A DNA stretch of 64,000 nucleotides from an uncultured Fenollaria sp. (GTDB taxonomy: Bacteria; Bacillota; Clostridia; Tissierellales; Peptoniphilaceae). The position numbers and the translations under genes are program-made. Position 1 is the stretch's first letter; every line of letters starts with the position of its first letter. Below the pieces are notes generated by a model. It saw nothing but the letters and a program-made list of their open reading frames with translations, was not told where the DNA came from and ran no database searches. Location of the stretch: positions 1-64,000 of the forward strand of contig NZ_CAKPYL010000001.1 of NCBI RefSeq assembly GCF_934202865.1, given 5' to 3'. Of the stretch, positions 54,543-63,770 are shown in pieces.

Positions 54543-54571
54543 TTGTAATGCGATAAAATTTGTGCTATAAT
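54543..54571 (+). promoter_or_regulatory. Promoter of the giant protease gene
   Basis: TTGTAA (54543-54548), 17-bp spacer, extended -10 TGC-TATAAT (54563-54571). The leader would be about 115 nt; ribosome site GGGAGGT before the ATG at 54692. Confidence 0.65.
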
Positions 54572-54691
54572 CAATCAAAATAAGCAAAATAACCGTTACG
54601 ATTTACCAAGGTAGAGTTGTTTTTGGTATATGTCTTAATGATGCAATTTGTTTTGCTTATTCTTTCATTTTCATTCAAGGGAGGTAAGTAA

Positions 54692-57600
54692 ATGAAAAGA
54701 AAATTTTCTAAAAGTATTTTAAGTCTTGTTTTAGCACTTATTATACTTGTCACACCTGTAACAGCATTTGCTGAGGATTTAGAAATTTCTGATCCTATAG
54801 TCGATCAAGTCGACTTAGCAGATATTGTTAAAAAAGATGAGATTGCTGATGATATTGAAGGTTCTTTCTCACCTATCAATCCAGAGTATAATAAGGTAAG
54901 ATCATCGAAGCAAGACGAAAAGTTTTATGGTTTGCGTGTTAGCCCAATAATCTGTAACACAAATTATGAACTTGAAAAAAGTAATGAGTTTGCTCCGTGG
55001 AGAGAGCGTCAAGCAGCTCCAAGAAAGTATGACTTAAGAGAGCGCAATCGTGTTACTCCTGTTAAAAATCAAGGTCCTAACGGTTCTTGCTGGTCCTTTG
55101 CATCATTTGCATCAGCTGAATCAGTTTTAATGCCAGAGTACAATGACTTCAGCGAAAAGAACATGAGAAACACTCACGGCTTTGACTGGGGTCCAGATCA
55201 AGGCGGCACATGGCAGGTATCAAGCGCTTATTTAACTCGTGGCTCTGGCCCAATATCAGAAGCTGATGAACCATACTCACCATATGATTTTAATTCACCA
55301 AGAGGATTAAGAAGGGTCAAAGACGTTGATAAGATAATGAATATTCCAGATGTTAGAGGTGGATGGGATACTGATACATTAAAACAAGCTATTATGGAAT
55401 ATGGCGCTGCTTATACAACTATCAACGGTGACGAATCGTATTTAAACACAAGAACTATGGGATCATACAACCCAGGCTACAGTGGTTATGCTAACCACGC
55501 TGTTGCCATAGTTGGCTGGGACGATGACTTCTCTCGTTATAATTTTGGTATCACACCTCCAGGAGATGGTGCTTGGCTAATCAAGAACTCTTGGGGACAA
55601 AACTGGAAATACATGGGCGGTTATTATTGGGTTTCTTACTATGATGCTTTTGCAGGCAGAAGCAACGCAATTTTTAAATTAAAGGATATGGTTCCTAACG
55701 AAGAGATATGGTATTATGACGACTTAGGTATGACAAGTACTTATGGTAATGGTCAAAGCGCATATTTCTCAAATGTTTTTGGCCCAGTTAATTCTAGTAA
55801 AGATGTTTACCAAGTTGGTTTCTTCGTTCCATCAAACGGAGCAAGATATGAAATTTACATGACTAAAGGCAGAGGACAAGTTTCTTTCAACGATAGAGTA
55901 AAAGTCGCTGAAGGCAGTGTGACTTATGCAGGCTATGTCAATATACCTATAAGAAAGTATAATGTTTCAAATGGTGAATACTTCGCCCCTATAGTTAAGC
56001 TAACAACTCCAGGATATAACTATCCAATCCCTGTTGAAAACTACATTGCTGGTTATTCTTCAAGGGCAAGAGCTAACAGAGGCGAGTCTTACATCTCTTA
56101 TAACGGAACTAGTTGGACAGATATGACACAAGTTAAATACAACGCTAATGTCGCATTAAAAGCTATGACAGTTCCCGCAGGTTCTTCTCCATCATATGAC
56201 AAAAAGGTTTCTTCAATTGAATTTAATGAAAATCCAGTAAATATTAAAGTAGGAGAAACTTATGAAATCAATCCAATCATTCTTCCAGAAGATGCTACTA
56301 ACAAAAATCTAAACTATTCTGTTAGTCCAACAGGAATTGTAAGTGTTCAAAATGGTGCTCTAAAAGCTTTAAGAGTCGGTACTGCTACGGTAACAGCTAC
56401 TGCTACTGATGGATCTTATAAGAGAAGTTCATTTGCTGTAAATGTTTCTGATGATATTCAAAATCTTGAAGTAAAAAATATTATCCTAGATAATGAAGTG
56501 CTAAAACTAAAAGTCAATGAAACAAGTACAATAAGAGCAAGCGTTGAACCAAGTAACGCTACAAACAAGGCTATATACTGGTCAAGCACAAATACTAGTG
56601 TTGCCACAGTTCAAGGCGGCTACGTAAAAGCCATCGCCAAGGGCGAGTGCGACATCATCGCTAAAACTTCTAACGGCGTTAGTAAAAAAGCTCACGTAAC
56701 CGTCTATGAGGAAGATGTTAGCGATGATAAAGATATAATCAAAGTAGTATCGTCTGTATCATCAAAAACCGTTAAACAAGGTTATAGCCAAACTTTAACA
56801 GTTAACTCAAAGGACTATCTAAACAGAAATCTTCGCTATGTTATGACTGAGATTGAAGTTATAACCCCAAATGGAACTACTATAAATAAATCTGCTTACT
56901 CGGACTACTACGGCAACGCTAAATTTACACTTAGCTCAAATGAAATTTCTATAGCTGGCGAATATACTGTTAATATCAAGGTTAGCGGCGGAACTTACAA
57001 AGCAAACACTGATAGATTGACATTTACCGTTGAAGATGCTCGTCCATCTTTTGATGTAGAAGTAAAGCCTATGTCAAAAGAAATTATGAACAATCAAAAA
57101 GTTCAACTAGCAATTCACGCTACTGCTAATGGCAGAAACGTAAGATATGTAGACCTAGATATCGAGATAGTAACTGCAAGTGGCGCTGTTCATAAAAACA
57201 CTGGTAGAACTAACTACTACGGAAGAGCAAACTACTACTACAGTCCAGACGGAGGCCAAGAAGGCACTTATACTGTAAAAGTTACAGCTAAGAGCTCTCA
57301 ATATAAGGACGCCGTTGGCACTGCAAGCTTTGAAGTTAAAAAATACAAAAACCCTTATCACCTAGATATGTCTTTCGAAAAAGACCAAGAAAGCTACAAA
57401 TTAGGCGATAGGGCAGGTATCAGTATTAAAGTTGTTGACCAAAGAAAATATGGCGTAAGATACCTACCTGTTAAGATAGAAGTAAGTGGACCAAATAACT
57501 TTAATTACAAATTAACAAAGTATACTAATAATAGTGGTATCGCTACAGTTTATATAACTCCAACACAAGACATGGGTGAGGGCGAATATATAATCAATGC

Positions 57601-60085
57601 TACAGCAAGTAAATATAGATATGATGACGCTGAAGGTGAATACAAAATTGTCTTTGGTGATGAAAAGCCTATAGACCCAGTTGATCCAGTCGATCCAGTT
57701 GAGCCAGAAGAAACAATCTACAAGATGATTGAGACTGACGAAGCGCAAAAACTTATCGAAGAAAATAAAGGCAATGAAAACTTTGTCATCTTTGACGCAA
57801 GAACAAAGGCTGAATACAACGAATCTCACATAGAAGGCTGTATTCACCATGATTACTACGCTAAAGATCATGAAGAGTTCATAAAAACTTTAGATAAGAA
57901 CAAAACTTACCTATTATACTGCAGAACACAAGTTCGTTCAGGCGCAACTGCTGAAATCATGAAAAAGCTTGGCTTTAAGAAGATTTATTGGATGAACGGT
58001 GGTATGACTAAGTGGCTTAGAGAAAATCGTCCATCAGTCTTCCCTGAGTACGACAAAGCGCTTGATTTAAATATCGGCGCAGATAAATCAGCCTACACTG
58101 CTGGCGAAAATGTCGTTTTAAACGCAAAAGTAACTGACCTTGATGGCAATGGCGTAAGAAAAGCAAATATCGATTTAGCCTTAGTTGATGAAAGCGGCAG
58201 CGCTATCGATAGAAAAACTATTCAATCAGGCAATACTGGTGAGTTCACTGTAAGCTTTACAGCACCATCAAGACTTGGTAAATACACAGTTGAAGCAAAA
58301 GCTAGCTACAACGACTTCAAAAACGCCAATGGCCTTGCATCTTTCGATGTAGCTCAAAGCGATAAAGAATTTGCTTCTTATGAAGAGAGAAAAACAGCTG
58401 GACAATATAAGCACCTAAAGACTACTGATTTTGAGTATGAAGCGCTAGAAAAACACTATGGCAAGAACATACTTCAATATTATGTTAAGGATGCAAATTT
58501 AAAAGATCACAGAATTTCGGATTTAATTGACCCTAATAAGAAAACAGTCTTAGTCTTTGGTTACCCAGGCTGCGGCGCTTGTGTAGATATGTGGAAAGCT
58601 ATGGCTCCACTTGCACACGAAAAATATAATTTCATTGAAATAGTTACTTCAGTTGAAGAAGATGTTAATTCAACAGTTAAGTTCGTGGACAATGTTTTGA
58701 AAGAATTAAATATCGAACACTTCAAAGACCATATCTTCTACGATGCTGACGAAAAGATCTGGGCATCACGCCTAGGCTTCTTAACAACACCAAACACAGT
58801 TATACTAGACGAAAACGGAAGATTAGTAAACATCGCCGGTGCACTTGATAAAGACGGTTTATATGATTTACTATACAAAACTTTAGGCTTAAACGTTGAA
58901 GGAGACGACGAGCCAGAAGATGAGTATAACGCTAAGCTAGATTTAAACTTCGATAAAGAAGAGATAAATATAGGCGAAACAGTTAAGATCACAGCTAAAT
59001 TACAAGATTTATTCGGCAAAAACATCTACCAAGATACAATCAGATACACAATCAAGCACCCAAACGGCGCTTACCAAGATGGTGTCTACGATAGAAAGAC
59101 AGGCTATACAGGCGAAACAAATCTATACTTCACAAGCGATGACTCAAGCGTTGAAGGCGAACATGAAGTTACTATCGAACTTATCTCAAATAATTACAAA
59201 GCTAAAAAAGTCACAAAATCATTTAGAATAGTGAAAGACACAAAGAAAGATGATTATAACTTAAATATCTCTTTTGGTAAAGACAATTTCAAAAAAGGCG
59301 ACGTTATCAGAATGGTTCTAGAAGTAAAAGACCAAAATGGAAGCCCAGTTAAGAATGAAAGAGTTAAATTTACATTCACTTATCCAGAAGGAAAATCATA
59401 TAACTACGATAGACAAACAGACTACTATGGAAAGGCAATGCTGACATTTACAACAAACTCATCCATTCCAGACGGTAAATTCACATTAAAAGCAAGTTTA
59501 ACAGACAGACCAGAATATACAGCAGAAAATTCATTCACACTTGGAAGCTCAGAGCCAGATAAGCCTATTAACAAAGATACATTAACATATCAAGACAGAT
59601 ATAACAATGGCGAGTTCAATCACTTACAATCAGGCGACCTACTTGGCAAACTAAGAAATGCATACGGCACAAACGTTTCTAATTACACACTTACAAACAT
59701 GCAAGGACAAACAGTTACAATCGCTTCACTAATGGATGGACGCCGTCCAACAGTTATCGCCATGGGTTACCCAACATGTAGAGGATGTCAAGCAAGCTGG
59801 AGAAGCCTTGTAAATATCAATAAATCAAGCTTCAACATGGTAGAAGCAATGACAAATGGCGACAGCCAAAGCATCACATCCATACTAAACAGACTTGGCC
59901 TAAGCCAAATGCTACCATACTTCCACTACAACGCAAGAAGCTTATTTAACCTAATTAACTCAAACTACGTTCCTTGCCTAATGTACCTTGATAAAGATGG
60001 CAATATAACAAACTTAAGCTACTTCAACTCAAACGAAGAAGTACTAAGCATTGTTAGGACAATAGGAGGAACAATATCAAAATAA
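54692..60085 (+). CDS. Giant secreted C1A protease with Ig-like, rhodanese and two thioredoxin-like domains (1797 aa)
   Basis: Signal peptide (1-27). Protease domain with Cys133 (GPNGSCWSFA), His269 (YANHAVAIVGWDD) and Asn299 (IKNSWGQNW). Two Big_2 domains (about 507-590, 593-673). Three Ig/macroglobulin-like repeats to about 985, each with a YYG-A-like turn. A rhodanese domain (about 1010-1110) with active-site Cys1077 in YCRTQVRSG. Another Ig-like repeat, a thioredoxin-like domain with C1294-G-A-C1297, two more Ig-like repeats, and a second thioredoxin-like domain with C1696-R-G-C1699 at the end. No wall anchor. Divergent from the 921-residue protease. A protease combined with sulfur/disulfide chemistry is highly unusual. 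Confidence 0.85.
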   Translation: MKRKFSKSILSLVLALIILVTPVTAFAEDLEISDPIVDQVDLADIVKKDEIADDIEGSFSPINPEYNKVRSSKQDEKFYGLRVSPIICNTNYELEKSNEFAPWRERQAAPRKYDLRERNRVTPVKNQGPNGSCWSFASFASAESVLMPEYNDFSEKNMRNTHGFDWGPDQGGTWQVSSAYLTRGSGPISEADEPYSPYDFNSPRGLRRVKDVDKIMNIPDVRGGWDTDTLKQAIMEYGAAYTTINGDESYLNTRTMGSYNPGYSGYANHAVAIVGWDDDFSRYNFGITPPGDGAWLIKNSWGQNWKYMGGYYWVSYYDAFAGRSNAIFKLKDMVPNEEIWYYDDLGMTSTYGNGQSAYFSNVFGPVNSSKDVYQVGFFVPSNGARYEIYMTKGRGQVSFNDRVKVAEGSVTYAGYVNIPIRKYNVSNGEYFAPIVKLTTPGYNYPIPVENYIAGYSSRARANRGESYISYNGTSWTDMTQVKYNANVALKAMTVPAGSSPSYDKKVSSIEFNENPVNIKVGETYEINPIILPEDATNKNLNYSVSPTGIVSVQNGALKALRVGTATVTATATDGSYKRSSFAVNVSDDIQNLEVKNIILDNEVLKLKVNETSTIRASVEPSNATNKAIYWSSTNTSVATVQGGYVKAIAKGECDIIAKTSNGVSKKAHVTVYEEDVSDDKDIIKVVSSVSSKTVKQGYSQTLTVNSKDYLNRNLRYVMTEIEVITPNGTTINKSAYSDYYGNAKFTLSSNEISIAGEYTVNIKVSGGTYKANTDRLTFTVEDARPSFDVEVKPMSKEIMNNQKVQLAIHATANGRNVRYVDLDIEIVTASGAVHKNTGRTNYYGRANYYYSPDGGQEGTYTVKVTAKSSQYKDAVGTASFEVKKYKNPYHLDMSFEKDQESYKLGDRAGISIKVVDQRKYGVRYLPVKIEVSGPNNFNYKLTKYTNNSGIATVYITPTQDMGEGEYIINATASKYRYDDAEGEYKIVFGDEKPIDPVDPVDPVEPEETIYKMIETDEAQKLIEENKGNENFVIFDARTKAEYNESHIEGCIHHDYYAKDHEEFIKTLDKNKTYLLYCRTQVRSGATAEIMKKLGFKKIYWMNGGMTKWLRENRPSVFPEYDKALDLNIGADKSAYTAGENVVLNAKVTDLDGNGVRKANIDLALVDESGSAIDRKTIQSGNTGEFTVSFTAPSRLGKYTVEAKASYNDFKNANGLASFDVAQSDKEFASYEERKTAGQYKHLKTTDFEYEALEKHYGKNILQYYVKDANLKDHRISDLIDPNKKTVLVFGYPGCGACVDMWKAMAPLAHEKYNFIEIVTSVEEDVNSTVKFVDNVLKELNIEHFKDHIFYDADEKIWASRLGFLTTPNTVILDENGRLVNIAGALDKDGLYDLLYKTLGLNVEGDDEPEDEYNAKLDLNFDKEEINIGETVKITAKLQDLFGKNIYQDTIRYTIKHPNGAYQDGVYDRKTGYTGETNLYFTSDDSSVEGEHEVTIELISNNYKAKKVTKSFRIVKDTKKDDYNLNISFGKDNFKKGDVIRMVLEVKDQNGSPVKNERVKFTFTYPEGKSYNYDRQTDYYGKAMLTFTTNSSIPDGKFTLKASLTDRPEYTAENSFTLGSSEPDKPINKDTLTYQDRYNNGEFNHLQSGDLLGKLRNAYGTNVSNYTLTNMQGQTVTIASLMDGRRPTVIAMGYPTCRGCQASWRSLVNINKSSFNMVEAMTNGDSQSITSILNRLGLSQMLPYFHYNARSLFNLINSNYVPCLMYLDKDGNITNLSYFNSNEEVLSIVRTIGGTISK

Positions 60086-60128
60086 TTATAGAAAAACACT
60101 CTATAAGAATAATATTTAGTTTACACAG

Positions 60129-60166
60129 TGGATGCTATCTAGAAATAGATGGCATCTACTTTTTTA
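60129..60166 (+). terminator. Terminator of the giant protease gene
   Basis: Stem GATGCTATCT/AGATGGCATC followed by ACTTTTTTATTT, 45 bp past the stop codon. Confidence 0.8.
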
Positions 60167-60210
60167 TTTATTTGGGGAATTTTGTATAAGATTTAAAATA
60201 GATTTTGCAT

Positions 60211-60318
60211 GGCTAATGGCGGGCGTTTGGTATACGCCGCGCAAATGGTCTATGCCGAGCTGATGGTATACGCCGCGCTGATGGTATACGCCGCGCGTTT
60301 AACGTATGACGTGCGTTT
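60211..60318 (+). repeat. 18-bp tandem repeat, six units
   Basis: Units such as GGTATACGCCGCGCTGAT repeat six times with a strict 18-bp period; the outer units are more diverged. Same repeat as 41140-41193. Much richer in G and C than the surroundings. Confidence 0.8.
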
Positions 60319-60384
60319 CGTTTTTCTCGCCAGCTGCACTTAACGCGATTCGTAATTTGCTAAAAATGATATAGGCGCAAAAAA

Positions 60385-60402
60385 AGAGAGCCGAAGCTCT
60401 CT
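60385..60402 (-). terminator. Second minus-strand terminator beyond the P-II gene
   Basis: Minus strand stem AGAGAGC/GCTCTCT with TTCG loop and a seven-T run. It lies 420 bp past the P-II-like gene, on the far side of the family B element. Confidence 0.7.
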
Positions 60403-60451
60403 TATATCTTTAAGATCTTTAATCTTTTATATTTATTTAGATCAAATAGTG

Positions 60452-60727
60452 AGAAAATTGATTTTCACGAGCGCAGCATTCGGAGAAAACTGTTTTTAGT
60501 GAGAAAATATATGTTCCAAAAGCAGCGCATTGAGACAAATTGTTTCAATTGCTTTGCGCAGGACGACGGCCGAGTGTCTCGCACCAAGGTTCTCGCCCAA
60601 AAGGGCGAGGTTTTTCTAATCCATCTAGTGGAGTGTAACGTAACGAATATGGATTTATAGTCGGACAAGCTTAGCAATTGTCAATTTGTTGAACTAAGCT
60701 GCGTGGAACTATCTTTTCGATGTGCAA
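60452..60727 (+). repeat. Interspersed repeat, family B, copy 2
   Basis: Colinear with 41333-41565 over most of its length (for example AAAGCAGCGCATTGAGACAA, ATATGGATTTATAGTCGGAC, AGCTTAGCAATTGTCAATTT). It carries about 46 extra bases at 60572-60617, which contain a family C hairpin. Confidence 0.8.
60581..60617 (+). repeat. Interspersed repeat, family C, copy 4 (nested in family B)
   Basis: GCACCAAGGTT and GGTTTTTC flank the stem CTCGCCC/GGGCGAG with loop AAAA. Absent from the corresponding place in the family B copy at 41333. Confidence 0.75.
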
Positions 60728-60758
60728 TTTACTTAAAAATATAAATCTAGACATAAAC

Positions 60759-60788
60759 AAGGACAGAGATTTTATTTTCTCTGTCCTT
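60759..60788. terminator. Terminator of the DUF1538/P-II operon
   Basis: Stem AAGGACAGAGA/TCTCTGTCCTT, 35 bp past the P-II-like stop, with T-rich DNA on both sides. Confidence 0.7.
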
Positions 60789-60822
60789 TTTCTTTTATCT
60801 ATGAATTAATTCTTCATTATTT

Positions 60823-61482
60823 TTATTTTGCCATTCCGTATGTCATTAAAACGTTTGTAATGAATATAATTCCCTTACCCTCTTCCTCTATTTGCGTTTC
60901 CTTTCTAATCGATTCAACTATATCCTTAGTTTTTGCTTCTTCCGATATAATCAAAACGATCTCTTTCTCTGGTTCGATGAGCATATTGAAGACTTTACGC
61001 GCTTCTTCGCTGCCCGAGCCTCTCGCGTGCATAACAGTTCCGCCTCTTGAGCCAGCTTTTTGAGCTGCTTCAATCACGTCGTCTGCATTTCCTTTTTCAA
61101 CTATAGTATATATGGCGTTGTACATATTTTCACCTCTTTTAATATTTTCACTTCCATTAGCATTATCTTCAGTGCCAAAAACGTTGAATGCGCTCTCGAT
61201 GTAGGCTATTCCGTGGTTTGGCTTGTCCATTTCAAGTTTTTCTACTAAATAATCAGCAAGATCCATGATCTCCTCAGTCTTTCCGAAGAGCATAAGAACT
61301 GCTTTTTTCTTGTCGTTTAGACCTAAGTAGTCGAATATTGTCCTAGATGCAGTGCCTCTGCCTAGCATGGCTACTGAGGCTGTAACGCCTTTTTCATCCG
61401 CTAAATGCAAGACTTTGCTCGCTTTATTGTGCTCGACTATAACGACTAGCATTTCTAAGTGACGAGACTTTAAACTACGCAT
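60823..61482 (-). CDS. P-II-like protein with two tandem domains (219 aa)
   Basis: Two GlnB-like ferredoxin-fold domains in tandem (about 8-105 and 118-219). The first has EHNKASKVLHLADEKGVTAS and GRGTASRT, the second GNADDVIEAAQKAGSRGGTV and HARGSGSEEARKVF; the P-II T-loop Tyr is missing. It overlaps by 8 bp the DUF1538 membrane gene, so it probably binds and regulates that transporter-like protein in the way GlnK binds AmtB. That role is inference. Confidence 0.85.
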   Translation of the reverse strand: MRSLKSRHLEMLVVIVEHNKASKVLHLADEKGVTASVAMLGRGTASRTIFDYLGLNDKKKAVLMLFGKTEEIMDLADYLVEKLEMDKPNHGIAYIESAFNVFGTEDNANGSENIKRGENMYNAIYTIVEKGNADDVIEAAQKAGSRGGTVMHARGSGSEEARKVFNMLIEPEKEIVLIISEEAKTKDIVESIRKETQIEEEGKGIIFITNVLMTYGMAK

Positions 61483-62950
61483 TCTTCACTCCCCCTTTTT
61501 CATGTTTCAGATAGAATAGACCAAGTATTTGCAGTGCTATAAGCGGAGTCATCGCTACCATGGCAATGGTACCGAAGCCGTCTATAAGTAGGTCCGCTGT
61601 TGGTGTTGAGGCTGCAACGCCTTGTGCATAAGCAAGGATAAATGTCGCAGTCATCGGTCCTGAGGCAACGCCACCTGAGTCAAAGGCGATGCCGACGAAT
61701 AGGTTTGGCACCTTTTTCATTATCAAGAATGTTATGATATAGCCCGGTAGCAAGACGTGCCATAGCTGCATGCCAGGAACTAGTATTTTAAGAATCGACA
61801 AGGCAACCGCGATGCCGACACCTATTGACAAAGTCATAAGTACGACTGATTTTTTGATTGAGCCCGCTGTAACGGCTTCGATTTGGTTCGTAAGTACGTG
61901 AACTGCCGGCTCCGCAAGTATAGTCAGTACGCCCATCAGAAAGGCGATGGCAACGATGAAGGCCTTGCTGTGCTCGCTCGCTAGCACGTGACCTATGTAG
62001 CGGCCGACGTCCATAAAGCCAGAGTTTACGCCAACTAGAAAGATTACAAGTCCCACAAATGTTAAAACGCAGCCGGTTGCGATTCTTGCGTTTGCCCTCT
62101 TCGAATTATGGAAGAAGATCATGTTGCAGATCGTGTAAATCACGATTATGGGTAGAAGCGCGATGATTATCTCTTTAGCGACTATCGCCGCCTCGTGGAT
62201 GAAGTGCGAGAAAATGCCCGCTTCGCTCGCCACGGCAATGTCTGGAACCTCACCAAACTCTGGTTTTGATAGCATGCCAAGTACCAGTGCACCGATGATG
62301 GCGCCTGCTGAAGCGATGCCAACTAAGCCAAAGGAGTCGTCTTCGGACTTTTGGCTGTCTTTGTTAATGGCGGAGGCACCTGCGGATAAAGCAAGTAAAA
62401 ATGGTACAGTCAGTGCCCCAGTTGTCGCTCCTGAAGCATCAAAGGATACTGCTAGGAAGAACTGGTCTGAAAGCACTGCAAGTACGAGTATTACGCCATA
62501 TGTAAGCATTAAAAACTTCTTTAGTGAATACACTTCTACTATACGCACCATGCCTAGTGAAATAAGTAAAGCGACACCCATTGACACAAGCATAACTAGT
62601 GTTGACTTCGATACGACGCCCAGAGTCACCTGGCCAACTTGATCTGCCAAGATGTGTAAATCCGGCTCAGCTATTGAAATGACAAAGCCTAAGATCAGTC
62701 CCATGAGCGCTATGACCCAAAGTTTACCGCTCTTAACGGCTGCGTTACCGAAGCTGTCGCCCATAGGCGTGATGCCAAGGTCGACGCCGATCAAAAATAT
62801 TGTCAGTCCCAAAAGTATGAAGACCGCGCCTAATAAAAAGCGTATAAAGACATCGCTCTCTAGCGGAACCACTGTAAAATTCAGTATCACAACGAGCAGC
62901 GATATCGGCAAAACGGTCGCTAGGACTTCTTTAAATTTCTCTTTAATCAA
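61475..62950 (-). CDS. DUF1538 integral membrane protein (491 aa)
   Basis: Polytopic protein built of two similar halves, each with GVDLGITPMGDSFGNA- or GVNSGFMDVGRYIG-type and AEPDLHILADQV or AEPAVHVLTNQI motifs and an FDASGATTGALTVPFLLALS or FDSGGVASGPMTATFILAYA stretch. These are the signatures of DUF1538, a family of unknown transport function often encoded beside P-II proteins. Start is TTG at 62950 with AAGGAAGTG upstream. Confidence 0.88.
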   Translation of the reverse strand: MIKEKFKEVLATVLPISLLVVILNFTVVPLESDVFIRFLLGAVFILLGLTIFLIGVDLGITPMGDSFGNAAVKSGKLWVIALMGLILGFVISIAEPDLHILADQVGQVTLGVVSKSTLVMLVSMGVALLISLGMVRIVEVYSLKKFLMLTYGVILVLAVLSDQFFLAVSFDASGATTGALTVPFLLALSAGASAINKDSQKSEDDSFGLVGIASAGAIIGALVLGMLSKPEFGEVPDIAVASEAGIFSHFIHEAAIVAKEIIIALLPIIVIYTICNMIFFHNSKRANARIATGCVLTFVGLVIFLVGVNSGFMDVGRYIGHVLASEHSKAFIVAIAFLMGVLTILAEPAVHVLTNQIEAVTAGSIKKSVVLMTLSIGVGIAVALSILKILVPGMQLWHVLLPGYIITFLIMKKVPNLFVGIAFDSGGVASGPMTATFILAYAQGVAASTPTADLLIDGFGTIAMVAMTPLIALQILGLFYLKHEKGGVKNA

Positions 62951-63011
62951 AATGTCACTTCCTTTTAGTCAAATTCGTTTATTTCTTTAGACAAGTAAAA
63001 TCATTAATACT

Positions 63012-63040
63012 ATTATAATGGAAAAGTGCCCCAATTTCAA
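63012..63040 (-). promoter_or_regulatory. Promoter of the DUF1538/P-II operon
   Basis: Minus strand: TTGAAA (63035-63040), 17-bp spacer, TATAAT (63012-63017). It begins immediately past the stop of the upstream gene. Confidence 0.7.
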
Positions 63041-63041
63041 G

Positions 63042-63770
63042 CTATTTCTCAATTAAGTAGTGCCAGTAACGCTTTGGCATATTTGAAATCATCAGCTTTT
63101 CATTGCGTCTCTCGTCTATGGCGATGGTCTTGTAAAAGTCTTTCCAAGCTTCTTCGAAGAATTTTTCTTTTTCGCTAATAGTGTAGTCAAGGCTTTTTAG
63201 CTCCAGAAATTCGACCTTCCCCTTCATGTGCATGGCGGCCGTACCACGCTTCACATCAGCGATTACAAAGTTTATAGTGGGGAGCCTCTTCACAAAATGA
63301 GGTATGATGAGGGTCAAGATGTCGTTCTTCGGCTCAAACTCAGCTAGCATCACGCCGCCCTCGACCTCTTTGAAGCGCAAAAGGCCTTTGTAGGAATGAT
63401 TTTCCGATAAAACATTTCTACGAATGCGGCGAAATTCGCTCGCAGCCTTCTCCGATGAAAAGATGTAGCCGTAGCCGCGCTCGAAGACGCCTTTGATGGC
63501 GCGGATTAATATATCTTCCTTATTAGTATCACAGGATAAAAATACTGCCACTATCTCTCTCATGAAACGCTTCGGAAACTTCTCCTCAAGTGCTTTTAGT
63601 ACGCGAGTGGCCTTTACCATATCCGTAGTTATAAAAATTTTCGTATCAAATAAGGTGCCTTGATCCTCGGGCATGAATTTCGCGCGCCCTATGTCCTCGT
63701 AAAGCTCGAAGATGACTGTCATTAGGCCTTCGAAGGACCTGTCGTAATCAAAATAACGATAGCTGTTCAT
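63042..63770 (-). CDS. TIGR03915-type putative DNA metabolism protein, DUF4130 (242 aa)
   Basis: N-terminal YRYFDYDRSFEGLMTVIFEL, then DILIRAIKGVFERGYGY and a C-terminal half with HFVKRLPTINFVIADVKRGT and EEAWKDFYKTIAIDERRN, ending MPKRYWHYLIEK. This matches the family that always pairs with a radical SAM protein with helix-hairpin-helix (TIGR03916); it resembles a uracil-DNA-glycosylase-like half in some family members. Overlaps the radical SAM gene by 23 bp. Exact chemistry unknown. Confidence 0.85.
   Translation of the reverse strand: MNSYRYFDYDRSFEGLMTVIFELYEDIGRAKFMPEDQGTLFDTKIFITTDMVKATRVLKALEEKFPKRFMREIVAVFLSCDTNKEDILIRAIKGVFERGYGYIFSSEKAASEFRRIRRNVLSENHSYKGLLRFKEVEGGVMLAEFEPKNDILTLIIPHFVKRLPTINFVIADVKRGTAAMHMKGKVEFLELKSLDYTISEKEKFFEEAWKDFYKTIAIDERRNEKLMISNMPKRYWHYLIEK

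Noticed and set aside
60465-60677. Open frame of about 70 codons inside the family B repeat
   Set aside because: Not kept open in the other family B copy and no ribosome site, so the element is taken as non-coding.
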